This document shows positions 17,270 to 24,658 of a stretch of DNA of 39,018 nucleotides, piece by piece. The DNA comes from Bacillota bacterium (GTDB lineage: Bacteria > Bacillota > Clostridia > Christensenellales > Pumilibacteraceae). A model generated the notes under the pieces. It made no database searches. It saw only the letters and a program-made list of their open reading frames with translations, and was not told where the DNA came from. Location: positions 1-39,018 of the forward strand of contig WRGC01000015.1 of NCBI GenBank assembly GCA_009787385.1. The letters run 5' to 3'. Positions within the stretch are counted from its first letter, which is position 1; each line of letters begins with the position of its first letter. Made by a program: the position numbers and the translations under genes.

Positions 17270-17929
17270 ATGGGGGTAGATAATATGCAAAACCCTGAAA
17301 TTGACAGTGAAGATATTGTAGTTGAAAAAGTTGATAGTTCTATAGTAGATGATGCAAATTATATAGAGCCTGTGGCGGCTGTCAACAATGCTCAAATTTC
17401 TACAGCAACTAAGCTTGTACCACATTGGTATATATTGCATACCTATGTTGGTTACGAAAATATGGTCAAAGACAATCTAGAAAAAGTCTTTGAAAAAAAC
17501 AATCTTCAATCACGCCTTTTAGATATAAAAATACCCGATGAAGAAGTTTATGAAGAAAAGAATGGCAAACGCAAGCTTGTAAAACGACGAATGTTTCCCA
17601 CTTATGTATTTATCAAGATGGAATATGACAATTCTATGTGGCATATGATTACTAAAACTCGTGGAATTACGGGATTTGTAGGTCCATTGGGTAGACCGTT
17701 GCCTTTGAGTGAAGAAGAAATAAAACGCATGCGTCTAGATGAACAACCTATAGTAGATACAAATATAGTAGAGGGTGATCAAATTAGAGTAGTGAGAGGT
17801 AGTTTTGAGGGGAATGATGGTGTAGTATCAAGTCTCAATTTGTCTCAAGGTAAAGCTAAAATCAAATTAGAGGTATTTGGGCGTCTTACTGATGTGGAAA
17901 TTGATCTCAATCAAATAGAAAAATTGTAG
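17270..17929 (+). CDS. nusG: Transcription termination/antitermination protein NusG
   Basis: About 219 residues: an acidic N-terminal extension of about 45 residues not typical of short NusG, the NGN domain (about 47-155, opening HWYILHTYVGYENMV and containing RRMFPTYVFIKM), and a KOW domain (about 165-219, EGDQIRVVRGSFEGNDGVV). It binds RNA polymerase and modulates elongation, pausing and Rho or ribosome coupling. ATG 17270 lacks a ribosome binding site, whereas ATG 17285 (residue 6) has GGGGGT upstream and may be the real start. A strong terminator follows at once, so the usual downstream rplK-rplA genes are absent here. Confidence 0.95.
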   Translation: MGVDNMQNPEIDSEDIVVEKVDSSIVDDANYIEPVAAVNNAQISTATKLVPHWYILHTYVGYENMVKDNLEKVFEKNNLQSRLLDIKIPDEEVYEEKNGKRKLVKRRMFPTYVFIKMEYDNSMWHMITKTRGITGFVGPLGRPLPLSEEEIKRMRLDEQPIVDTNIVEGDQIRVVRGSFEGNDGVVSSLNLSQGKAKIKLEVFGRLTDVEIDLNQIEKL

Positions 17930-17937
17930 CAAGAATT

Positions 17938-17977
17938 GGACTGTTCACGAAGTTGGATTTGTGATACAGTCCTTTTT
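17938..17977 (+). terminator. Intrinsic terminator after nusG
   Basis: A 7-bp stem GGACTGT / ACAGTCC with additional TCAC / GTGA pairing inside, followed by TTTTT, ends the rpmG-secE-nusG operon eight bases after the nusG stop. Confidence 0.85.
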
Positions 17978-18061
17978 AAATGAGATTTGTAAATATATAG
18001 ATTATTTGTTAGTTTGTATATAAGTTTGTTAGTATTAGCTAAAAATATATTACATATTTGT

Positions 18062-18757
18062 ATGAGTCAATTTGCAAAAGATATAGCTGATTTTATGTTG
18101 ATGATTGCTCATGGCAATCCTTATTTGGCAGTGTTGCTAATGACAGCAGTGCCTGTTGTTGGTTTGAATGGAGCTATTCCTTTGGGTGAAATGTTGGGAA
18201 TTGCTCCTTGGCAAACTTTTTGGTTGGTTGTATTAGGGCGAGCTATACTGTGTATGCCTCTTTTATTGTTTTGGAGACAGTTAATTGCATTTGGAAAGAA
18301 GTGGAGATTGAGTAGATGGTTGTTTGTTAGATTGGAGCAAGTATTGATGTCTAAAGCTGAAAAAGCAAATGCATCTAGAATAATGAAAGAAAAAGCTGAT
18401 GCTCAGTATATATTGCAAGCAAATGATTTTACATCCACAGAGATAATTGCAACACAAAACAAGAATGAACAATTGAGAAAATTTTGGATAATAATTTCTT
18501 ATGCATCTTTGCCTATACCATTGACAGGAGTGTGGACAAGTGGTGCTGTAGCTACTATGATGGGTACAAAATTTGGGGTTGCTGTGTTTGCACTATTGAT
18601 AGCAAATATTGTCAATTGTTTGCTAATAATGTTGTTAGTTCATTTATTTGGTAAAAATGTAGATATACTACTGTTGATATTTATGATTGTGGCTTTATTG
18701 ATATTGATAGTTTTGTTGTGCAAAATATTTTTTGATAAAAAAATTATTGATACTTAG
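18062..18757 (+). CDS. Putative small multidrug export family membrane protein (COG2426-like)
   Basis: About 231 residues. The N-terminal part contains NGAIPLGEMLGIAPWQTFWLVVLGR and the C-terminal part contains SLPIPLTGVWTSGAVATMMG, which match the two half-motifs of the putative small multi-drug export family (PF06695/COG2426): GAIPLG...G and PxPxTGxWT. Helices lie near 25-45, 50-75, 140-160, 165-195 and 200-225. A charged cytoplasmic-looking insert (about 80-135) makes it longer than most members. Transport function is not proven for the family. ATG 18062 begins the conserved region; the upstream TTG 18014 gives an extra hydrophobic stretch. No ribosome binding site is seen. Confidence 0.75.
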   Translation: MSQFAKDIADFMLMIAHGNPYLAVLLMTAVPVVGLNGAIPLGEMLGIAPWQTFWLVVLGRAILCMPLLLFWRQLIAFGKKWRLSRWLFVRLEQVLMSKAEKANASRIMKEKADAQYILQANDFTSTEIIATQNKNEQLRKFWIIISYASLPIPLTGVWTSGAVATMMGTKFGVAVFALLIANIVNCLLIMLLVHLFGKNVDILLLIFMIVALLILIVLLCKIFFDKKIIDT

Positions 18758-18802
18758 CGTTGAGTATTTTTTTGTATTAATGGTAACCTAGTATAAAATT
18801 AG

Positions 18803-18975
18803 GAGTGTATAAATATAGTAGATTAATAAGGAAAGGAAGGTAACATATAGATAAAAACAACCTAAAAGCGTTCGGGGGTTTGGGGGATTACCCAAGAGCT
18901 TTTTTGATTCTTTTTTGGCGTCAAAAAATAATAATTTTGGCTTCGTTGAAAGTTTGTATTTTTTGTATTAATATA
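18803..18975 (+). repeat. Dispersed intergenic repeat, copy 5
   Basis: Left end GAGTGTATAAATATAG; core AAAGCGTTCGGGGG, GGATTACCCAAGAGCTTTTTT; TTCTTTTTTG stem with GCGT loop; GTTGAAAGTTTGTATTTT. The right terminal repeat is decayed. Confidence 0.83.
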
Positions 18976-19050
18976 ATTAGCATAAATTGTATTAAGGTAA
19001 TATTATTTTTTTAAGTAACTAAAACTCAATATTGTGTGTATATTGATACA

Positions 19051-19788
19051 ATGAATGAGTCATTGCGTGACGATAGACCTATTGGTGTATTGGATAGTGG
19101 TATAGGTGGTATGAGTACGCTATTGTTATTGAAAGATAATTTGCCATATGAGAATTTTGTTTATTCTACACAACGAGAATTTGTATCGTTTGGCAATATG
19201 GTGGAGCGTGATATTTATACTAAATCTATAGAATTGGTTGATGTTTTGATATACAACAATTCTAAGGTAGTGGTTATTGCTTGCAATACAGCTACCAATG
19301 TTGGGGTGGGAAATTTAAGTCAGAAATTTGGCATACCATTTATTGGTTGTGAGCCTGCAATCAAACCTTGTGTAGAAAGTGGTTGCAAAAATATTTTGGT
19401 ACTGACAACAGTAGCTACAGCAAGGCAACCAAAGTTTTTGGAACTAAAGGAAAGATTTGGCAACTATGCTAATATAATAGTAGCACCACAACCATATTTG
19501 GCTAGATGTATAGAAGAATCACATGCAGGAAAATCATTGAGAAATAATATAAAGAACGGAGTATACGCACTACCTGATAATTTTTATCAAAGTTTACATA
19601 AGGAGTTGTACAATTGTGTTGCAAATATATTGTACAATTCTTGTGATATAGATGGTGTAGTATTGGGGTGTACTCACTATGTATTTTTAAAACCAATGAT
19701 AGAGTATTATTGCCAAATTAATAGAAAACAAATAAAGATATTTGATGGCAATAGTGGGATTGTTAAACGCTTAAAAAATTTAGTATAA
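19051..19788 (+). CDS. murI: Glutamate racemase
   Basis: About 245 residues with all racemase landmarks: GVLDSGIGGMSTL near the N terminus (catalytic Asp), VIACNTAT with the first catalytic Cys, and GVVLGCTHYVFLKP with the second Cys. It makes D-glutamate for peptidoglycan. Normal length. The conserved start region favours ATG 19051, although GTG 19036 in frame adds five residues. There is no ribosome binding site; TATATT ends six bases upstream of ATG, compatible with a leaderless mRNA. The stop codon overlaps the terminator shared with proS. Confidence 0.93.
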   Translation: MNESLRDDRPIGVLDSGIGGMSTLLLLKDNLPYENFVYSTQREFVSFGNMVERDIYTKSIELVDVLIYNNSKVVVIACNTATNVGVGNLSQKFGIPFIGCEPAIKPCVESGCKNILVLTTVATARQPKFLELKERFGNYANIIVAPQPYLARCIEESHAGKSLRNNIKNGVYALPDNFYQSLHKELYNCVANILYNSCDIDGVVLGCTHYVFLKPMIEYYCQINRKQIKIFDGNSGIVKRLKNLV

Positions 19789-19829
19789 AAACTCTATCTC
19801 ACTAACAATATTTGTGAGATAGAGTTTTT
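19787..19829. terminator. Bidirectional terminator between murI and proS
   Basis: A perfect 16-bp stem (AAAAACTCTATCTCAC / GTGAGATAGAGTTTTT) with an 11-base loop between convergent genes. Confidence 0.88.
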
Positions 19830-19849
19830 ATAAAGTTGTTGTCAATATA

Positions 19850-21295
19850 TTAGTACGCCTTGGCAAAATAAATCTTGTGTTTGGCCTTGTCGCTACAACA
19901 TACGCAATTTGAATTGTTCAAATGTTGGTCAAACGGCATATTGCGTGTAGTAGCTTGAAGTGTCTCTTTAATTTTGTCTTCACACTTTGATTGCCCACAC
20001 CAGCTACACAATGCAAAATTGTTGTTTTGTATTGCTTGAGTTAGTTCTTGCATATTATTTGCAATAACAGTATGTTTTTCTAGATGCTTTTGCGATTTTT
20101 GCAACATATTTTGTTGGATATCTTGCAACATATTTTGTGTAGTTTGTATTATATTTGAAAGTTGGCAAGCTTGTTTTTGGTCTATAATATCACGCCTCTT
20201 TATTATAGCTTGAGATAACTCCAAATCATTTGGACCAATTGCAATTTGTATTGGAACACCTTTCATTTCCCACTCGTTGTATTTGTATCCAGTACTTTTG
20301 TCTGAGTTGTCTATTTGTACTCTTATATTTGCTGATTTTAGTTTGTTAAAGATATCCAAGCACACATCATTTACACCAGCCTTGTGAGAAGCTATTGGTA
20401 TAATTATAACTTGTATAGGGGCAATTGCGGGCGGTAGAGCAAGCCCTCTATTGTCACCATGTGCCATAATGATTGCACCTATCAATCTTGTACTGACACC
20501 CCATGATGTTTGATGGACGAGTTTTTGTTGATTGTCACGATCTAAATATTTGATATCAAAGGCTTTGGCAAAGTTAGTTCCTAAGTAGTGCGTTGTACCA
20601 GCTTGCAAACATTTTCCATCTAGCATCATTGCTTCTATACTGTAGGTATCTACCGCACCTGCAAATTTTTCTTTTTGTGATTTTTTGCCTGTTAGTACTG
20701 AAATTGCAAGAGTTGTTTTAGCAAAATCTTCGTACTCTTTAAGCATATCTAGAGTTTCTTGCTCGGCTTCAATTTGTGAACTGTGTGCTGTATGCCCTTC
20801 TTGCCACAAAAATTCGGTAGTACGCAAAAATGGTCTAGTTGTTTTTTCCCATCTTACTACATTAGCCCATTGATTGATTTTGACAGGCAAATCTCTGTAT
20901 GACTTTATCCATTTTGAGTAGGCTTCACAAATAATCGTTTCACTTGTAGGTCTTACAACTAGTTTTTCGGCTAATTCAGTTTCACCTACATGTGTCACCA
21001 ATGCTACTTCAGGAGCAAATCCTTCTACATGTTCTGCTTCTCTTTGTAGATATTGCAATGGAAAGAACATGGGAAAGTATGCGTTGACATGTCCACTTGC
21101 CTTAAATCTTTTGTCAAGTTCTGCTTGGATATTTTCCCATATAGCATATCCATATGGTTTGATTATCATTGTGCCTTTGACAGGACCGTAGTCAGCTAAG
21201 TCTGTCTTTTTGACAATATCCGTATACCACTGTGCAAAATCTAGATTTATATCAGCAATCTCTTGCACAAACTTCTTGTCATCTTGTTTGCTCAT
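19850..21295 (-). CDS. proS: Prolyl-tRNA synthetase, eukaryote/archaeal-like type
   Basis: A 481-residue class II aminoacyl-tRNA synthetase that charges tRNA-Pro. It belongs to the short ProRS type without the bacterial editing insertion: VRPTSETIICEAYSKWI, motif 2 FLRTTEFLWQEGHTAH, motif 3 region AHGDNRGLALPPAIAPIQV. It has an anticodon-binding domain (about 285-385) and the characteristic C-terminal Cys-rich zinc-like domain (CSWCGQSKCE near 435 and NCVCCSDKAK near 463) ending in the family-typical aromatic YFAKAY. The ATG at 21295 begins a normal-length protein. Confidence 0.95.
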   Translation of the reverse strand: MSKQDDKKFVQEIADINLDFAQWYTDIVKKTDLADYGPVKGTMIIKPYGYAIWENIQAELDKRFKASGHVNAYFPMFFPLQYLQREAEHVEGFAPEVALVTHVGETELAEKLVVRPTSETIICEAYSKWIKSYRDLPVKINQWANVVRWEKTTRPFLRTTEFLWQEGHTAHSSQIEAEQETLDMLKEYEDFAKTTLAISVLTGKKSQKEKFAGAVDTYSIEAMMLDGKCLQAGTTHYLGTNFAKAFDIKYLDRDNQQKLVHQTSWGVSTRLIGAIIMAHGDNRGLALPPAIAPIQVIIIPIASHKAGVNDVCLDIFNKLKSANIRVQIDNSDKSTGYKYNEWEMKGVPIQIAIGPNDLELSQAIIKRRDIIDQKQACQLSNIIQTTQNMLQDIQQNMLQKSQKHLEKHTVIANNMQELTQAIQNNNFALCSWCGQSKCEDKIKETLQATTRNMPFDQHLNNSNCVCCSDKAKHKIYFAKAY

Positions 21296-21368
21296 TGGGT
21301 TATTATATCATATTTAATTAATTTTAGTCAATTTATCTCTCTATTAAGCTATATTGTTGAAATCTATT

Positions 21369-21402
21369 ACATCTTAATGTCATCTATTATTTGTATACTC
21401 CT
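21369..21402 (-). repeat. End fragment of the dispersed repeat
   Basis: ACATCTTAATGT followed by ATTTGTATACTCCT matches the outer end of other copies (ATCTTAATGTAC...TTTGTACACTCC) read on the minus strand, but the G/C core is absent. It is a solo-end remnant between the divergent genes proS and rtcB. Confidence 0.55.
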
Positions 21403-21427
21403 ATAAAAACAAAATAACTTTAAATAG

Positions 21428-21455
21428 TTGTTTTATTTTAATTATATGATATAAT
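21428..21455 (+). promoter_or_regulatory. Sigma-A type promoter for rtcB
   Basis: TTGTTT (21428-21433), 16-bp spacer, perfect TATAAT (21450-21455), 55 bp before the rtcB start. Confidence 0.6.
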
Positions 21456-21509
21456 TAAAGAGAGATTTATATAAGTGACAAGAATATAATTTATTGGAGA
21501 TAATGATTA

Positions 21510-22700
21510 ATGGAACAAATAATTGAAAGCAATAATGGTATTATAAAGATATTTACAACAAATGTAGACAATAATACTAAAAGAGCATTGATTGATATAG
21601 CTAATAGTGACTTGGGAGTAAATGCTCATATGCGTATTATGCCAGATTGTCATGCGGGAAAAGGTTGTGTTATTGGTACAACAATGCTAGTCCATGAAAA
21701 GGTATGCCCTAATTTTGTAGGTGTGGATATTGGTTGTGGTGTAACTTTGTTAAAATTTGATAAACAATTATTTTTGCCAGATTTCTTGCCACAATTAGAT
21801 GATGTTATACGCAAACATGTGCCAATTGGAAAGTCAGTACATCAACATATTGTGGAATACAAAAAGTTTAGAGATATGTATTCTTGGAATGCTCTGTCTA
21901 AAGAAGTGCAAGATAGAGCAATGAAATCATTGGGTACATTGGGCGGTGGAAATCATTTTATTGAAGCTTATGTAGATGCTATAGCAGTGCATAGTGGCAG
22001 TCGTGGCATTGGTGCCGCCGTAGCAGAATATTATCAAATGTTGGCTGTAGAGCAATGTACACAAGCAAGTATAATAGATTTTGCTAGCATAGAAGCAAAA
22101 GATAGACAAAAAGTTGTGGAACTAAACAAAATAGCCACAACAAAAATAGATAAGGACAAAGCATATTTGACTGGCAAACTAATGCATGAGTATTTGCATG
22201 ATATGAAAATACTACAACAATTTGCTATAGACAATCGCAAAACTATTTTATCTACAATATTAAATAATTTGCCTTATAAGACAGAACATCTTAAGCAACA
22301 AATAATAGACTGTGCACACAATTATATAGATTTTTCTAATGAAAAAACTATACTTCGCAAGGGAGCAACTAGTGCCAAGAAAGGTGAAAGTGTGCTTATT
22401 CCTCTCAATATGCGTGATGGTATGTTGATTTGTGTAGGTAAAGGAAATAGTGATTGGAACGAATCATCTCCACATGGGGCAGGTAGAAGTAAATCAAGAA
22501 TGCAAGCTCATAGCACAATAACATTAGATGAGTATAAAGAGAGTATGAGTGGTATTTATAGTACTTGTATTAATGAACATACAATTGATGAAAGTCCTAT
22601 GGCATACAAGGAAGCTGAAGAGATAAAAACTCTCATTGAGCCAACTGTAGAGATATTGGAATGTATCAAACCAATATATAATTTAAAGGCTAATAATTAG
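21510..22700 (+). CDS. rtcB: RNA-splicing ligase RtcB
   Basis: A 396-residue RtcB-family ligase. It joins 2',3'-cyclic phosphate (via 3'-phosphate) and 5'-OH RNA ends with GTP and manganese, repairing cleaved tRNA or rRNA. Motifs: MPDCHAGKGCVIGTTM, VGVDIGCGV (metal-binding Asp, Cys), LGGGNHFIE, VHSGSRGIG, KGATSAKKGE and PHGAGRSKSRMQA, which holds the nucleotidyl-accepting His by family comparison. It belongs to the shorter bacterial subgroup. GGAG at 21495-21498 precedes ATG. No archease, RtcA or RtcR gene is adjacent, and it stands alone under its own promoter. Confidence 0.95.
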   Translation: MEQIIESNNGIIKIFTTNVDNNTKRALIDIANSDLGVNAHMRIMPDCHAGKGCVIGTTMLVHEKVCPNFVGVDIGCGVTLLKFDKQLFLPDFLPQLDDVIRKHVPIGKSVHQHIVEYKKFRDMYSWNALSKEVQDRAMKSLGTLGGGNHFIEAYVDAIAVHSGSRGIGAAVAEYYQMLAVEQCTQASIIDFASIEAKDRQKVVELNKIATTKIDKDKAYLTGKLMHEYLHDMKILQQFAIDNRKTILSTILNNLPYKTEHLKQQIIDCAHNYIDFSNEKTILRKGATSAKKGESVLIPLNMRDGMLICVGKGNSDWNESSPHGAGRSKSRMQAHSTITLDEYKESMSGIYSTCINEHTIDESPMAYKEAEEIKTLIEPTVEILECIKPIYNLKANN

Positions 22701-22741
22701 TCATTAATAATAGCAATACAATAGAATAAATAAATCAAAAT

Positions 22742-22934
22742 GCTATATAGATACAGTATGTTAAGATAGAAAGAAGTAACTTAAAATAAAATCAACCTTA
22801 AAGCGTTCGGGGGTTTGGGGGGATTCGCAACCCCTCAAAAGCTTTTTTGGTTCTTTTTTGGCTTCAAAAAAGAATAATGTTTGTCTTGTTGAAAGTTTGT
22901 ATTTTATTATTAATAACGCTCCGTTGTGTATATT
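22742..22934 (+). repeat. Dispersed intergenic repeat, copy 6
   Basis: A good reference copy: AAAGCGTTCGGGGGTTTGG, the GATTCGCAACCCC apex, AAAAGCTTTTTTGG, TTCTTTTTTG stem (loop GCTT), GTTGAAAGTTTGTATTTTA, right end GTTGTGTATATT. The remaining 105 bp to the cotJC stop are AT-rich; a loose GAGACT/AGTCTC inverted repeat (about 22971-23013) is the only candidate cotJ terminator. Confidence 0.88.
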
Positions 22935-23039
22935 TTAAATTAATTATTTATAATAAAATTTTTTGATAACGAGACTGTTATATTTTATTAATGTCAATGA
23001 CTTGTATAGTCTCTAATATACTTTTGCTTACTTGCATTT

Positions 23040-23627
23040 TTATTGTGGGTTCATATAAAACATGTGTCGCTTGTCCATATGTTCTTTCACAAAATTGAGA
23101 GCTTCTCCAAAGCGTTGAAAGTGTACGATTTCTCTTTCTCTCAAAAACTGTAGAGGTTTGATAACATTTGGGTCGTCTATCATATTGATTAGATATTCAT
23201 ATGCTACCCTTGCCTTTTGTTCGGCAGCTAGATTTTCGTACAGATCGGATATTGGATCTCCTTTTGATTGAAATGACAACGCATTTGCGGCATCACCAGC
23301 TGCACTTTGTGGATAAATCCCAAAACCATGCTCTATATATCCTGCATCAAAATTGTTGGCTTTGATATCTTCTTTGGTACAATCTCTAGTTAGTTGATGT
23401 ACCATAGTTGCTACAATCTCCATGTGGTCTAGTTCTTCTGTGCCAATATCACTCAATAGTGATATTGCTTGAGGGGTAACCATACCAAATCTCTGTGACA
23501 AATAACGCAAAGATGCACCAATTTCGCCATCTGGTCCTCCGTATTGTGTCATAATTAGTCTAGCAGCTGTTGGGTCACATTTTGTAATGTTGACTGGACA
23601 TTGCAATTTTTTTTGATAAATCCACAT
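23040..23627 (-). CDS. cotJC: Spore coat protein CotJC, manganese-catalase-like
   Basis: A 195-residue member of the CotJC/manganese catalase family. The ferritin-like metal ligands are visible in GTEELDHMEIV and EREIVHFQRF, with further Glu in LAAEQKARVAYE. It is a structural spore coat component, possibly removing peroxide. It is the last gene of the cotJA-cotJB-cotJC operon, starting one base after the cotJB stop codon, so translation is probably coupled. Normal length. Confidence 0.95.
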   Translation of the reverse strand: MWIYQKKLQCPVNITKCDPTAARLIMTQYGGPDGEIGASLRYLSQRFGMVTPQAISLLSDIGTEELDHMEIVATMVHQLTRDCTKEDIKANNFDAGYIEHGFGIYPQSAAGDAANALSFQSKGDPISDLYENLAAEQKARVAYEYLINMIDDPNVIKPLQFLREREIVHFQRFGEALNFVKEHMDKRHMFYMNPQ

Positions 23628-23628
23628 A

Positions 23629-23886
23629 TTATGAGTTGCCTCCTATTTGCCATGGCCATGGTTGAGATGCCCAATCAAAGTGGGTCTCATTGTTGATATC
23701 TACAGCATTTATAAGACCATATTTGCTTTCATACTCTTGTGTTAGTTGTTTAGAGTCTTTGGCATATTGACTGTATAGCTTGAGACTTTCTTTGCAGTCA
23801 GGGTGAGTGTCCAAATAAAGATTCAAATCTATACAAGCCATATCAGCTTGCATGATAGCTTCTAAAAGTTGTTGTTGTTCTTTCAT
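23629..23886 (-). CDS. cotJB: Spore coat protein CotJB
   Basis: An 85-residue CotJB-family protein: helical N-terminal half with LYLDTHPDCKESLKLY and a C-terminal WPWQIGG motif, both hallmarks. It is required with CotJA and CotJC for assembly of this coat layer under mother-cell control in Bacillus. It starts two bases after the cotJA stop. Confidence 0.93.
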   Translation of the reverse strand: MKEQQQLLEAIMQADMACIDLNLYLDTHPDCKESLKLYSQYAKDSKQLTQEYESKYGLINAVDINNETHFDWASQPWPWQIGGNS

Positions 23887-23888
23887 AA

Positions 23889-24059
23889 TTACTTATTCCT
23901 ATCAAATATTTTTGTGGGATATGGTTTTGCTAAGTCGGCATAAATTGTACCCAATACAAGCCAGTGTTCTCTTGGCAACAGTTTTTGAGCTTGTTGCATG
24001 GAGACAGTGGCAAAACCAATAGATTGTTGTAAAGTTTGATTGTTTTGTTGTTCTTTCAT
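23889..24059 (-). CDS. cotJA: Spore coat protein CotJA
   Basis: A 56-residue CotJA-family protein; the C-terminal half with YADLAKPYPTKIF is the conserved part, with the typical L..L..PYP. The upstream in-frame extension to 24107 is not coding: AGGAG lies just before the internal ATG at 24059 on the minus strand, and the family is short. First gene of the cotJ operon. Confidence 0.88.
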   Translation of the reverse strand: MKEQQNNQTLQQSIGFATVSMQQAQKLLPREHWLVLGTIYADLAKPYPTKIFDRNK

Positions 24060-24075
24060 TTTCAATCTCCTACGG

Positions 24076-24105
24076 TTAGTATGTTTGATTGATATAATAA
24101 TATTC
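24076..24105 (-). promoter_or_regulatory. Sigma-E-like promoter for cotJABC
   Basis: On the minus strand GAATATT (24105-24099) fits the sigma-E -35 consensus KMATATT, followed after 15 bp by CATACTAA (24083-24076), close to the -10 consensus CATACAHT. cotJ of Bacillus subtilis is known to be sigma-E dependent. The caveat is that the leader would be only about ten bases, overlapping the AGGAG. Confidence 0.5.
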
Positions 24106-24116
24106 ATGTGAATATT

Positions 24117-24156
24117 AAAAAAAGGTATCTAGTATGTTGTGCTAGATACCTTTTTT
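24117..24156. terminator. Bidirectional terminator between tRNA-Thr and cotJ
   Basis: A perfect 9-bp stem GGTATCTAG / CTAGATACC extended by A7/T6 flanks, loop TATGTTGTG. On the minus strand it lies directly after the tRNA 3' end. Confidence 0.85.
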
Positions 24157-24163
24157 GTTGATG

Positions 24164-24239
24164 TGGAGGTGATAATGGGATTTGAACCCATGGCCTCGTC
24201 CTTACCAAGGACGTGCTCTACCTACTGAGCCATATCACC
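24164..24239 (-). tRNA. tRNA-Thr (anticodon GGT)
   Basis: A complete cloverleaf on the minus strand, 76 bases with CCA encoded. The acceptor stem is GGTGATA / TATCACC with discriminator T. The D arm is GCTC...GAGC, the anticodon stem is CGTCC / GGACG with loop TTGGTAA (anticodon GGT), and the T arm TGGGTTCAAATCCCA is normal. It reads ACC and ACU codons. Its own terminator follows. Confidence 0.96.
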
Positions 24240-24311
24240 CAACTGTAATGCCACGATATTAGCATAATTTTACAATAATTGTCAAACAAAATTTTGGTTA
24301 AAAATTTTTGG

Positions 24312-24490
24312 AGAGTATACGACGAGCGAATATTAACAATAAAATAGACATGATTCTTTTTTGACGCCCAAAAAGAATCAAAAAAGCTCTTGGGGGTTGC
24401 GAATCCCACCAAACCCCCGAACGCTTTAAGGTTGTTCTTATTTATTTGTGTTTAGTTTTTTCATTTTAATGTACTCTATTTGTATACTCT
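24312..24490 (-). repeat. Dispersed intergenic repeat, copy 7
   Basis: Inverted copy lying between the divergent tRNA and portal genes. Read on the minus strand: AGAGTATACAAATAGAGTAC, ACCTTAAAGCGTTCGGGGG, the GATTCGCAACCCC apex, AGAGCTTTTTTG, TTCTTTTT stem with GGGCGT loop, TTATTGTTAATATTCGC, terminus GTATACTCTC. Confidence 0.87.
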
Positions 24491-24516
24491 TGATTTTATT
24501 TGGGTGTTATTTTTCT

Positions 24517-24544
24517 TTATCTTAATGTAATAATTATATACTCA
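24517..24544 (-). repeat. Possible second end fragment of the dispersed repeat
   Basis: TATCTTAATGTAATAATTAT followed by ATACTC resembles the outer end of other copies; it lies 27 bp outside copy 7. The rest of 24545-24658 has no gene and no clear promoter. Confidence 0.4.
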
Positions 24545-24658
24545 TATTGTGTTGAAAACTACTTAGATTTGAAAGATTGTCAAAACAATGTCGTAATTAT
24601 GGCACTATTTTTTGGTTATACTCAATTATTATCTAGTACTATAAAATTGGAGAATAAT

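Noticed and set aside
24500-24658. A 53-residue N-terminal extension of the portal-like protein
   Set aside because: It runs through an end fragment of the dispersed repeat and has no ribosome binding site; GGAG six bases before ATG 24659 gives a normal start.
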